A stretch of 64,000 nucleotides of DNA. Origin: Rhizobium sp. SL86. Its GTDB lineage: Bacteria; Pseudomonadota; Alphaproteobacteria; Rhizobiales; Rhizobiaceae. Within the stretch, counting starts at the first letter, position 1, and each line of letters begins with the position of its first letter. The notes under the pieces were generated by a model, which made no database searches, was not told the DNA's origin, and saw nothing but the letters and a program-made list of their open reading frames with translations. Below, piece by piece: positions 48,748 to 56,761 of the stretch. The position numbers were made by a program, and so were the translations under genes. The DNA lies in the NCBI RefSeq assembly GCF_026672545.1, contig NZ_JAPPRJ010000001.1, positions 310,001 to 374,000 on the forward strand, given 5' to 3'.

Positions 48748-50007
48748 ATGTTTTCCAGACAGGTCTGGTTCCTCAAGCGGATGACGCGCCGGTTGTGGTT
48801 TACGGCGACCCTCTACTGCCTGTTCGGCGTGGCAACGGCACTTGCCGCCATCTGGCTTGCTCCCTATCTGCCGGAAGACCTGCCGCGCACCTTCGGCGCG
48901 AAATCGGTCGATTCGATCCTCACCATCATCGCGTCGAGCATGCTGGCGGTGACGACATTTTCGCTCACCACGCTGGTTTCGGCCACCAGCGCGGCCGCCA
49001 ACAGCGCGACACCGCGCGCCACCAGCCTGCTGCTGGAGGACCGCACGGCGCAGCGGGCGCTGTCCACCTTTCTCGGCGCCTTCCTGTTTTCGCTGATCGG
49101 GCTCATTGCGCTCAACACCGAGCTTTATGGCGAGCGCGGGCGCTTTCTTCTGTTTCTCGCCACGCTTTTGATGGTGGCGCTGATCGTCGTCACGCTTCTG
49201 CGCTGGATCGACCATCTGGCCGGTCTCGGGCGGGTCAGCGAAACGATCTCGCGGGTGGAGGATGCGGCGAGCCAGGCGCTTGCCGCGCACCGTAAGGACC
49301 CGAGCCTTGGCGCACGCGCCTGGGCCGCGCCGCCGGCCGGTGCGATCGATATCCTGCATGACAAGGTGGGGTATGTGCAGCACCTGGATATGGCCTCGAT
49401 CAACCGCCTTGCCGAGGAACTCGATGCCGAGATCTACGTGACCCGGCGGCCCGGCAGCCAGTGCGACCCCTCACATCCCATCGCGCATCTGGTGCTGAAG
49501 GACCACGGCAAGACCTTGCCGCCGGATGCGGTTGCGAGCCTCCGGGCCACGTTTTCGATCGGCGACCGGCGTTCCTTCGACCAGGACCCGCGTTTCGGGC
49601 TGATCACGCTGTCGGAGATCGGGTCGAAGGCGCTGTCGCCCGGCATCAACGATCCGGGTACTGCGATCGACGTGCTGGCGACCCTGACCCGGCTTCTGGC
49701 CCAGGCGCCGGCGCGTGACCCGGCGCCGATGCACCACGGACGCGTCTATCTGGCGCCGCTTGCGGAAGAGGACCTGATCGATGCCGCCTTCATGCCGATC
49801 TCGCGCGATGGCGCGGGCCAGGTCGAGGTGGCGATCCGCCTGCAGAAATCCCTTTCGGCGATTGCGGCTGCCGGGGCTGCGGACCGGGCGGTGTGCGAGC
49901 GCATGGCGCGCTCGGCGCTTGCCCGCGCACAGGCCGCCCTCTCCTTCGACGAGGACCGCGACCGGCTGGCCACGGTTCACGCCGCGCTCTTTCCGCATCA
50001 CGGCTGA
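48748..50007 (+). CDS. DUF2254 membrane protein
   Basis: 419 residues. Four N-terminal membrane helices (~15-155) with the DUF2254 core ASSMLAVTTFSLTTLVSATS, SAANSATPRATSLLLEDRTAQ are followed by a soluble C-terminal half with RSFDQDPRFGLITLSEIGSK and ALSPGINDPGTAIDVL. Function unknown. Confidence 0.9.
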   Translation: MFSRQVWFLKRMTRRLWFTATLYCLFGVATALAAIWLAPYLPEDLPRTFGAKSVDSILTIIASSMLAVTTFSLTTLVSATSAAANSATPRATSLLLEDRTAQRALSTFLGAFLFSLIGLIALNTELYGERGRFLLFLATLLMVALIVVTLLRWIDHLAGLGRVSETISRVEDAASQALAAHRKDPSLGARAWAAPPAGAIDILHDKVGYVQHLDMASINRLAEELDAEIYVTRRPGSQCDPSHPIAHLVLKDHGKTLPPDAVASLRATFSIGDRRSFDQDPRFGLITLSEIGSKALSPGINDPGTAIDVLATLTRLLAQAPARDPAPMHHGRVYLAPLAEEDLIDAAFMPISRDGAGQVEVAIRLQKSLSAIAAAGAADRAVCERMARSALARAQAALSFDEDRDRLATVHAALFPHHG

Positions 50008-50169
50008 AAGAGAGTGTTAATCATTTGCCGGCCTACTGCAGCCGGTCCCGTCGCAATCCGCGTCGCGGATCAGGAGGCGAAGCAGCCGCAACCGCGATAA
50101 CGGCCGCGCTGTCAACGCCCAAAAACCGATGAAACCGCAAAGCGGCAAGCCTCGCGCAAGCTTCAATGG

Positions 50170-50185
50170 TTAATGAAGGATTAAC
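50170..50185 (+). promoter_or_regulatory. CtrA-type box
   Basis: TTAA-TGAAGGA-TTAAC, an exact match to the CtrA consensus TTAA-N7-TTAAC, placed 26 bp before the chosen start codon at 50211. Confidence 0.65.
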
Positions 50186-50210
50186 ACCTTCAGAATCACG
50201 AGCCAGCGCC

Positions 50211-50468
50211 ATGCAGATTGAGAGCCGACTGAGTGGCTACGGTTACCCCGCAAAGCCATACATCCTGGACCGCAAGGTCGAAGAGAATGCCCCGGCTGCG
50301 ACCGAAACACGCCGTTTCAGCGACGGCGCCATTACCGGCAGCAGCACGCTTCTGTCCTCCTCGCTTGCCAATGCCCTCTGGGCCGTCGAAGGCGACCGCC
50401 AGGAGGTGAACGAAACCCCGACCTCCTCCGCGATTGCGCAGGTCGAGGATATCTATTCCGAATTCTGA
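50211..50468 (+). CDS. Hypothetical protein behind a CtrA box
   Basis: 85 residues from ATG 50211; an in-frame ATG at 50166 would place the CtrA box inside the gene, so I prefer the later one. Sequence begins MQIESRLSGYGYPAKPYILD, is Ser/Ala-rich in the middle and has no membrane segment. Family not recognised. The box suggests cell-cycle or motility-linked expression. Confidence 0.65.
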   Translation: MQIESRLSGYGYPAKPYILDRKVEENAPAATETRRFSDGAITGSSTLLSSSLANALWAVEGDRQEVNETPTSSAIAQVEDIYSEF

Positions 50469-50490
50469 CAGCCCCTGACGCGCCGTCGCG

Positions 50491-51570
50491 TCAGGCCGGC
50501 GTGACCTCCATGGTCACATGAGACAGACCTTTGAGGTCGGCGATTTTTTCCTTGTACACCTGAGGCGCCTGCGGCGTCTGCGTCACCAGCGAGACGATCG
50601 CCGCGTGATGGCCGGGCCCCACCTGCCAGACATGCAGGTCGGTAATCCTCTCCCCCTCGCCTTCGAGCCGCATGCGGATTGACCGGGCGAGTTGCCCTTC
50701 CCCCGGCACGGCATCCAGAAGCACGCGCGAGGTATCGCGGATGAGGCCGAAGGACCAGCGGGCAATCACCAGGCCGCCGACAATACCCATCACCGGATCG
50801 AGCCAGACGAGGCCGTAACTGCGCCCCAGAAGCAAAGCAACGATGGCGAGGACCGAGGTCAGCGCATCGGCCAGCACATGCAGATAGGCGGCACGCAGAT
50901 TGTTGTCGGCCCCGGCATGATGGCCGTGGTGATGGTGACCATGGGCATGATGACCGTGGTGTTCTTCTGCCCCGTGATGATGATCATGTGCCTCGTCATC
51001 ATGATGGTGGTGATGCCCAGCGCCATGGCGATGGCCGTGGTGGCCCTCATGATGGTGATGTGGCGTATCCTGGAGCAGCCAGGCGCTGACGAGATTGACG
51101 ACAAGCCCGAGTCCGGCCACCAGGATGGCCTGGTCGAAGGCGATCTCTCCGGGCGAGAAAAGTCGCAGCAGGCTTTCGACCGCAATCAGCAGCGCAATCA
51201 GCGCCAGCGCGATGGCGCTGGCAAAACCGGCCAGATCCCCAAGCTTGCCGGTGCCGAAGGTGAAGCGTGCATTGTGCGCCTCGCGTCTGGCATACCAATA
51301 GGCGCCGGCAGCGACCAGCATGGCACCCGCATGGGTGGACATGTGCCAGCCATCGGCAAGAAGCGCCATCGAGCCGTAAACCGTGCCGGCAATGATTTCC
51401 GCCGCCATGGTGGCCGCCGTCAGGGCGATGACGAGCCAGACCTTACGTTCGTTGCGCCGGTGGTTTTCACCGAGGAAGACATGCGTATGCCCGCCATCAG
51501 GGTGCGTATGGCCATGGGGATGCGGTTCGCTGTCGTGATGATCGTGGCCGGTCTGATCAGGGCGTGCCAT
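50491..51570 (-). CDS. dmeF: Ni/Co efflux CDF transporter DmeF
   Basis: 359 residues. His-rich N-terminus (HDHHDSEPHPHGHTHPDGGH), then six membrane helices with GSMALLADGWHMSTHAGAML and HVLADALTSVLAIVAL carrying the metal-site His/Asp residues. A very long His-rich cytosolic loop (~165-220, e.g. HHHHHDDEAHDHHHGAEEHH) matches DmeF proteins. Exports Co(II)/Ni(II) to the periplasm. It lies 36 bp after dmeR, same strand. Confidence 0.93.
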   Translation of the reverse strand: MARPDQTGHDHHDSEPHPHGHTHPDGGHTHVFLGENHRRNERKVWLVIALTAATMAAEIIAGTVYGSMALLADGWHMSTHAGAMLVAAGAYWYARREAHNARFTFGTGKLGDLAGFASAIALALIALLIAVESLLRLFSPGEIAFDQAILVAGLGLVVNLVSAWLLQDTPHHHHEGHHGHRHGAGHHHHHDDEAHDHHHGAEEHHGHHAHGHHHHGHHAGADNNLRAAYLHVLADALTSVLAIVALLLGRSYGLVWLDPVMGIVGGLVIARWSFGLIRDTSRVLLDAVPGEGQLARSIRMRLEGEGERITDLHVWQVGPGHHAAIVSLVTQTPQAPQVYKEKIADLKGLSHVTMEVTPA

Positions 51571-51606
51571 GGTGTTCCTCCGTGCTGTTTTTGTGTTCCG
51601 TTGTCG

Positions 51607-51879
51607 TCAGCGGATATAGGTCCGCAGGACTTCGGCGAGTTCTTCGGCGGCCGCCTCCCGCTCCGCCTCGCTTGCCGCATGCACGACGTGTTCGTGCAGG
51701 TGGCCCTGCATCACCTCCCCCGTCAGCCCGGAGAGCGCGCCACGGATGGAGGCCAGAAGCTGAAGCACCTCGCCGCAGGGTTTTTCCGCCACAAGCGCAC
51801 GCTCGACCGCCTCCATCTGCCCTTTCAGGCGACGCACCCGCGTCAGCAATTTGTCCCTGTCCCGAACCGTGTGCGCCAT
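51607..51879 (-). CDS. dmeR: RcnR/DmeR-type nickel/cobalt repressor
   Basis: 90 residues, all-helical CsoR/RcnR fold. The metal fingerprint H3, C35, H60, H64 is complete, as in Ni/Co-sensing RcnR and distinct from the Cu-sensing CsoR pattern. Expected to repress dmeRF until Ni or Co binds. Candidate operator just upstream. Confidence 0.93.
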   Translation of the reverse strand: MAHTVRDRDKLLTRVRRLKGQMEAVERALVAEKPCGEVLQLLASIRGALSGLTGEVMQGHLHEHVVHAASEAEREAAAEELAEVLRTYIR

Positions 51880-51895
51880 GTCTCAGCCTTATACC

Positions 51896-51917
51896 ATAGG
51901 AGGGTACCCTATCCTAT
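51896..51917 (-). promoter_or_regulatory. Candidate DmeR operator
   Basis: ATAGG-A-GGGTACCC-TAT-CCTAT upstream of dmeR: nested inverted repeats with a GGGTACCC core, similar in type to G/C-tract operators of RcnR-family repressors. Confidence 0.6.
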
Positions 51918-52007
51918 AGAGGCATATTTTCTGGTACGCAAGCGTTCTCTTATGGACAGGTTCACGCAGGTTTCCGCTGGAATCCTTCCTCATCACCACC
52001 GGAGCCC

Positions 52008-52562
52008 GTGAGTCTGATGACGACGATCACAAGCAGCACCAGCGTTTATTCCATCTCTTCCCTCTACAGAAACAGCAAGACCGGCAGCGCGACGACAAGC
52101 GTTCTGGACCTGATGGAGGACAGCAATTCCTCCGGCAGCAGCAGCAGTTCGCGCGGAAGCGTCAGCACCGCCTCCGACGAGGCCTCCACCAGCAGCGATG
52201 CCTCGCTGAAACTCTCCGGCCAGCTGTGGGACCTGATGTCCAGCAGCAGTTCGGACGAGGAGGAGGATCAGGACAGCATCAACAGCCAGTCCTTTGCTTA
52301 TGAGACGGACGAGGTTTCGACCGAAACCACGACGGAGGAGGAGTTCCTCAGCCTGTCCGGCATGACGCTCGCCGAACGTATCCGTCAGCAGTATCTCGAC
52401 GACAACGACCTGACGGAAGACGACCTGAAGGCGATGGATGCCGATCAGCGCGCCAAGATCGAGGACGAGATCCGCGAACAGATCGAGGCGGCGACCAAGG
52501 AACTGCAGGGCATGGACGGCACCGACCTTGCCGCCACCGCAAACGACACGAGCGCGGCCTGA
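52008..52562 (+). CDS. Ser-rich acidic hypothetical protein
   Basis: 184 residues from GTG 52008 (ATG 52017 equally possible). The N-terminal ~75 residues are Ser/Thr-rich (TTITSSTSVYSISSLYRNSK) and residues 75-105 are very acidic (SSSSSDEEEDQDSIN). The C-terminal third is a helical, charged motif (MTLAERIRQQYLDDNDLTED, AMDADQRAKIEDEI). No signal peptide or membrane segment. Not assigned to a family; the C-terminal motif is seen in other Rhizobiales proteins. Confidence 0.72.
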   Translation: MSLMTTITSSTSVYSISSLYRNSKTGSATTSVLDLMEDSNSSGSSSSSRGSVSTASDEASTSSDASLKLSGQLWDLMSSSSSDEEEDQDSINSQSFAYETDEVSTETTTEEEFLSLSGMTLAERIRQQYLDDNDLTEDDLKAMDADQRAKIEDEIREQIEAATKELQGMDGTDLAATANDTSAA

Positions 52563-52589
52563 GGTTGAGGCCGCGCCCTACCCTGACCC

Positions 52590-53330
52590 TTATCGGGCAT
52601 GGCCATGATGGCCATGGGGGTGATCATGGTCATGAGGACCGTGATCATGCGTGCAGCAGGTGGCGTTTTCTGCCGTCTTGCCGTGATCATGCGGATCGTG
52701 GTCCGGATCGATTGTGCCGCCGGCCTGCCATTCCGCCCAGGACTGTTTCAGGATCTGGACGGATGAGGTGAGGAAAAGCCCGGCCATGACGGCCGCGACG
52801 GCAAGATCCGGCCAGGCCGTGGCCGTGCCCCAGACGCCGAGGGCGGCGATCATGACGATGACATTGCCGATCGCATCATTGCGCGAGCAGAGCCAGACCG
52901 AGCGGACATTCGCATCACCATCCTTGTAATTGATCAGCAGCAGCACGCTCAACAGATTGGCGGCAAGCGCCAGGACACCGATGACGCCCATGATCGGCGC
53001 TTCCGGCACACCGGCCACGAAAACGCGGTAGACGGTGGAGCCGAAGACGAAGAGCCCCATCAGGAACAGGCTGACACCTTTGGCCGCCGCCGCGAGCGTG
53101 CGCACCTTCAGGGAGGCGCCGATGACGGCCAGCGAAATGCCGTAGGTGACCGCATCGGCAAAAAAATCCAGCGCATCCGCCTGCAGCGCCTGGGAGCCTG
53201 CCAGACGGCCCGCCGTCATTTCCACGGCAAACATTGCCGCATTGATGAGGATAACCGCCCAGAGGCGGCGTTTGTATGCGGGCGAAAGCCCCTCGAAGGT
53301 CGCGTTGTGGTCGCAGCAGCCCGCGCTCAT
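52590..53330 (-). CDS. Divalent-metal CDF-type transporter
   Basis: 246 residues. N-terminal Cys/His (MSAGCCDHN) and five to six helices with QALQADALDFFADAVTYGIS and NVRSVWLCSRNDAIGN supplying the two half-sites. The C-terminus is His/Asp-rich (TCCTHDHGPHDHDHPHGHH). Shorter than full CDFs because the soluble C-terminal domain is missing. Driven by the MerR-type promoter at 53369-53399, opposite the MerR gene. Confidence 0.88.
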   Translation of the reverse strand: MSAGCCDHNATFEGLSPAYKRRLWAVILINAAMFAVEMTAGRLAGSQALQADALDFFADAVTYGISLAVIGASLKVRTLAAAAKGVSLFLMGLFVFGSTVYRVFVAGVPEAPIMGVIGVLALAANLLSVLLLINYKDGDANVRSVWLCSRNDAIGNVIVMIAALGVWGTATAWPDLAVAAVMAGLFLTSSVQILKQSWAEWQAGGTIDPDHDPHDHGKTAENATCCTHDHGPHDHDHPHGHHGHAR

Positions 53331-53368
53331 GATGTCACCTTATCGCTTGCAAATTCATGGTGACACCA

Positions 53369-53399
53369 CAGATAATCCCTCCAGTGACTAGAGGTTCAA
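53369..53399 (-). promoter_or_regulatory. MerR-type promoter of the CDF gene
   Basis: On the minus strand TTGAAC (53394-53399) and TATCTG (53369-53374) are separated by 19 bp. The spacer holds the near-perfect dyad CCTCTAGT-C-ACTGGAGG, close to PbrR/CadR operator sequences. It sits between the divergent CDF and MerR genes. Confidence 0.87.
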
Positions 53400-53413
53400 G
53401 AGGTTTTTTCGCG

Positions 53414-53827
53414 ATGTTCTCGATCGGCGAGGTTTCCAAACGCACCGGCGTGAAGGTGCCGACCATTCGTTATTACGAAGAGATGGGGCTGATTTCTCCC
53501 TCCGAACGGTCCGACGGCAACCAGCGGCGCTACAGCCGGGGCGACGTGGAGCGGCTGACCTTCATCCGCCACGCCCGCGACCTCGGTTTCGAGATCGACC
53601 GCATCCGCGAGCTGATTGCACTCAGCCACCACCCGCAGGCCCCGTGCGATGGCGCCGACCGCATCGCGAGCGCCCATCTGGCCGAGGTGCGCCAGAAGAT
53701 CGACCAGCTGAAGCGGCTGGAGGCAGAGCTGGAACGCATCGTCTCCCATTGCGGTGGGCATACGGTGGAGGATTGTTACGTGATCCGCGCACTGTCGGAC
53801 CATGGTTTGTGCGAACACGAACATTGA
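53414..53827 (+). CDS. Divalent-metal MerR-family regulator (ZntR/CadR/PbrR-like)
   Basis: 137 residues from ATG 53414. MerR winged helix (MFSIGEVSKRTGVKVPTIRY). Metal ligands C78, C113 and C121 (SHCGGHTVEDCYV). The Cys at 78 marks sensors of divalent ions (Zn/Cd/Pb), in contrast to Ser77 of the copper regulator in this window. It should switch on the divergent CDF gene. Confidence 0.9.
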   Translation: MFSIGEVSKRTGVKVPTIRYYEEMGLISPSERSDGNQRRYSRGDVERLTFIRHARDLGFEIDRIRELIALSHHPQAPCDGADRIASAHLAEVRQKIDQLKRLEAELERIVSHCGGHTVEDCYVIRALSDHGLCEHEH

Positions 53828-53831
53828 CAGG

Positions 53832-54154
53832 GTTAGGGCTTCGCCGGAGATCTCCGATAGAGCGCCTCGTAATCCTCCCCGCCATAGTTATTCGTGATTT
53901 CGACGCGATGCTCCCGAGCCAGGTAAGCGATCACCGCGCGCCCCTCGAACGGCACCGTGCGCAAGCCCGGAAACAGGTCATCGCGACGGCGCCCTCGTCG
54001 GCGCATCGCCGATCCTGCGGCAGCGCGCTATGATGCGTTGAACGAAACCGCCGGCAACCGCCTCGTTCTCGCTCCGTTCAAATACGATCAGGTAGATGGT
54101 TTGCAGGTCAGCGAGAGCTTCCATACGGAAGGTAACCGGCAACCTCTGGATCAT
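53832..54154 (-). pseudogene. Frameshifted ParE-family toxin
   Basis: ATG 54154 overlaps the parD stop (ATGA). Frame 1 encodes PVTFRMEALADLQTIYLIVF, AGGFVQRIIARCRRIGDAPT and ends prematurely at 53978. A second frame carries the remaining ParE core: DDLFPGLRTVPFEGRAVIAY, VEITNNYGGEDYEAL, ending at 53832. The two halves fit one toxin with a one-base shift in the GGGCGCC region near 53990-54000, so full toxin is not made unless this is a sequencing error. Confidence 0.78.
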
Positions 54155-54420
54155 CGGGCGGACTTGACCTGCTGCATGAAGGCCGTCATGCGGCGCTCCA
54201 CCTCGTCCGCTGAGAGGGGGTCCTTGCCGTCCGTCACAGACTGATGGACGCGCTGGCGCAGGTGTTCCAACCGACGCGAGACGTCTTCCCCCTCCAGCAG
54301 CCGCACCGCTGCTTCCACGACGGCGCCCTCGTCGGCGTATTCGCCGCTTTCCACACGCGCACGCATCGCCTCGAGCGCTTCCGGCGACAGATCGATGGCG
54401 ATCCTCTGTGTCTTGACCAT
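54151..54420 (-). CDS. parD: ParD-family antitoxin
   Basis: 89 residues. Ribbon-helix-helix N-terminus (TQRIAIDLSPEALEAMRARV) and ParD signature ESGEYADEGAVVEAAVRLLE; C-terminal helix. Intact while its toxin partner is frameshifted. Confidence 0.88.
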   Translation of the reverse strand: MVKTQRIAIDLSPEALEAMRARVESGEYADEGAVVEAAVRLLEGEDVSRRLEHLRQRVHQSVTDGKDPLSADEVERRMTAFMQQVKSAR

Positions 54421-54576
54421 GATGGCCTCCAGAAAACCTTCAGCGGCTTGGCAAGACTAGCAGATTTTCCGTCTCCGTCCTACACTCGTTGGCGACAGAG
54501 AGCCGCCGCAACCCCGGAACGATCGCGTTCGCTCCGGAACGCGGCGAGACCGTAACGTGAAAGATCAGGCAACCCC

Positions 54577-55032
54577 ATGCCCATCATTCGACACAACGAG
54601 GCGCCGCTGGAGGAATGGACCGGTGAAGGCCGCAATGCGGAACTTGGCCCCTATACGGCGCGGCTGTTGAGCGATGCCGGCGGCCTGACCCAGTTCGGCG
54701 CCTTCGTGGAGACGCTGAAGCCGGGCGCACGTTCCTCGCACCAGCACTGGCACGAGCGGGAGGACGAGTTCGTCTATGTGCTCGCGGGCACGGTGACGCT
54801 TCTGGAAGGCGAGACGGCAAGCGACATGCGGCCCGGCGATGCGGCCACGTTCAAGGCGGGCGTGGCACTTGGGCATTGTCTCGAAAACCGGACGGACCAG
54901 GATGTCACCTATCTCGTCGTCGGCACCCGCTCGCCGGACGAGGTGGTGCATTTCACCCAGAAGGATCTGCTGCTGACCAAGGTGAATTTTGAAAAACGGC
55001 TCACCGACCGACAGGGCAATCCGGTGGATTGA
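54577..55032 (+). CDS. Cupin-domain protein
   Basis: 151 residues. Cupin motif 1 SSHQHWHEREDEFVYVLAG and motif 2 DMRPGDAATFKAGVALGHCL, with His/Glu ligands for a metal. Family members range from oxygenases to sugar-binding proteins; no specific role is indicated. Confidence 0.9.
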   Translation: MPIIRHNEAPLEEWTGEGRNAELGPYTARLLSDAGGLTQFGAFVETLKPGARSSHQHWHEREDEFVYVLAGTVTLLEGETASDMRPGDAATFKAGVALGHCLENRTDQDVTYLVVGTRSPDEVVHFTQKDLLLTKVNFEKRLTDRQGNPVD

Positions 55033-55044
55033 TCCGGTTTCACG

Positions 55045-55743
55045 TCAGGACCATAGCTTTTCAACCTCCCGCCTCAGCGCGGCGAGGGCAGCCAGCGTCA
55101 CAGAGCGATCCATGTCGAGCACGGTGATGGCATGATCAAGTTCCGGTCCTTGTTGCAGATGGCCAAGGATGCCCACCATCTTGCGGCCAATATCGTCACC
55201 ATAAGCGGCCTCGGCTTTCTCAACGGCTCCCAGCGGAAACCTCCCATGCTGGCGGACAAGATGACCGAGATCGATGGCATCCCGATAGGCAACGGCGCGA
55301 TCGTAGCAACGGTCTGCGTTCGCCAGCAGTTTCTCCGTGACCATATCGGACAGGCTAAGGATCGGAACGCCGAGATCCGGATGTCTTGTTCCCGCAACCT
55401 CGACCCGCCCCTCCCGGATGAACTCGAGTTTCAACAGCAACCCTTGATACTCCAGAAGCGCTCGCACACCATAGGTATCGGCGACGACGTCGCGCACAAG
55501 TCGGACGTCACGGGGGAAAAGTCGCGCCGCTTCGGATGTCGCCACCAGGTTCCGTAAGGTTCGATAACCCTCGCGATCCGAGCAAAGGAAATCAACATCC
55601 AGCGAGCGGCGATACTCACCATGAGTGAGAACAATCGCTGTGCCACCGCCAAAGAAGCACCGGCACGCCTCAAGACGCCCGGCATCCAGAGAACGCAGGA
55701 GTCTGGCGATGATCCGGTGTTCCTCTCGCTGAAATTCCTTCAC
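55045..55743 (-). CDS. AbiEii/AbiGii-type nucleotidyltransferase toxin
   Basis: 232 residues from GTG 55743 (GGAG seven nt upstream). Nucleotidyltransferase core FFGGGTAIVLTHGEYRRSLD VDF with the GG and DxD residues, then a helical lid and LSLSDMVTEKLLANADR. This family is the toxin of AbiE-type systems that NTP-modify tRNA and cause growth arrest or abortive infection. Its partner would be the 78-residue gene just upstream. Confidence 0.82.
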   Translation of the reverse strand: MKEFQREEHRIIARLLRSLDAGRLEACRCFFGGGTAIVLTHGEYRRSLDVDFLCSDREGYRTLRNLVATSEAARLFPRDVRLVRDVVADTYGVRALLEYQGLLLKLEFIREGRVEVAGTRHPDLGVPILSLSDMVTEKLLANADRCYDRAVAYRDAIDLGHLVRQHGRFPLGAVEKAEAAYGDDIGRKMVGILGHLQQGPELDHAITVLDMDRSVTLAALAALRREVEKLWS

Positions 55744-55778
55744 TCGCCCTCTCCTGCCCCGCCGTGATGACCGCACGA

Positions 55779-56015
55779 TCAGCTCAACAGCCGACCGCCG
55801 CCATGGGCATTCGTCAAAGCCTCGATGAGCCGAGCCTCCTGCTGCGTCAGACGCGCCTTGTCGATGAAGCGCCAGTTGCGCTCGTAAAGCGCAAACGCCT
55901 CAGCCGCGGAGATGGCACGCTTCGGGTCTCGGCTCCAGAGAAGCAGGCGAAGCTGCGGAAAATCCTCAGGCACAATCCGTTCATTCGCATCGGCGATAGT
56001 GTTTCTCTTGTCCAT
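55779..56015 (-). CDS. Small partner of AbiEii-type toxin, putative antitoxin
   Basis: 78 residues, 35 bp upstream of the nucleotidyltransferase gene on the same strand. Helical and charged (IVPEDFPQLRLLLWSRDPKR, SAAEAFALYERNWRFIDKAR). Lacks the winged-helix AbiEi fold; it belongs to the short companions found with rhizobial AbiEii homologues, but the family is not named. AGGA precedes ATG. Confidence 0.65.
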   Translation of the reverse strand: MDKRNTIADANERIVPEDFPQLRLLLWSRDPKRAISAAEAFALYERNWRFIDKARLTQQEARLIEALTNAHGGGRLLS

Positions 56016-56176
56016 GTCGTCATCCTACCATCATCGCCGCGCCGCGTCACACGCCTCTTGACTCTCCGGCCAATCCGGCGCATGCATGCCGCCATGATGA
56101 TCGTACACGCACCCATCGCTGCCATGTATTTTTGGGCCTACCGGTAACGGGCGGCTCGACAGATCACAATGTCAAC

Positions 56177-56204
56177 AAGCCGCCGTCAGGCGGCTTTGTT
56201 GTTT
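56177..56204 (+). terminator. Terminator-like hairpin in GNAT leader
   Basis: AAGCCGCC-GTCA-GGCGGCTT followed by TGTTGTTT, 44 bp before the acetyltransferase start. No plus-strand gene ends here, so it may be an attenuator in the leader of that gene. Confidence 0.55.
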
Positions 56205-56247
56205 GAAGAGGCACCTGACGGCACAGAACCAGAAAAAGGATGCCGCA

Positions 56248-56736
56248 ATGCCCGAAGATACCGAAATCTCCCTGATGCGTCCGGCCGTGGTGAATATCCG
56301 CGTGGCGAAACCGCGCGACCTGCCGGAACTCAACGAAATGATCGCCCAGCTGGCCGCCCATCACGGCGATGCGTCTGCGATGACGCCGGAGGCGCTGGAA
56401 CGCGACCTGTTCGGCCCGATGCCCTGGATCCAGGCGCTGGTGGCCGATGGCGGCGACGGGCTGATGGGCTACGCCATTCTCGTGCCGCTCTACCGCGCCC
56501 AGGAAGGCAAACGCGGCATGGACCTGCACCATCTTTTCGTGCGCGACGGCCATCGCGGCCATGGCATCGGCCAGCATCTCGTCAACCGCGCCCGTGACTG
56601 CGCCCGCGCGCAAGGCTGCGATTTCCTCTCGGTCTCGGCTGCCACCGGCAATTTTGCCGCGCACCGTTTCTACGAACAGATGGATTTCATTCCGCGCCCG
56701 GTGACCGGCATGCGTTTCCTGCAGCCGCTCGCCTGA
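56248..56736 (+). CDS. GNAT-family N-acetyltransferase
   Basis: 162 residues from ATG 56248 (AAGGA upstream). GNAT fold: VNIRVAKPRDLPELNEMIAQ, DLHHLFVRDGHRGHGIGQHL (acetyl-CoA loop R/Q-x-x-G-x-G/A), FLSVSAATGNFAAHRFYEQM. Substrate unknown. Same strand as the PfpI gene 25 bp downstream. Confidence 0.9.
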   Translation: MPEDTEISLMRPAVVNIRVAKPRDLPELNEMIAQLAAHHGDASAMTPEALERDLFGPMPWIQALVADGGDGLMGYAILVPLYRAQEGKRGMDLHHLFVRDGHRGHGIGQHLVNRARDCARAQGCDFLSVSAATGNFAAHRFYEQMDFIPRPVTGMRFLQPLA

Positions 56737-56761
56737 ACCGGCCCCCAAGGAGAACATTCCC

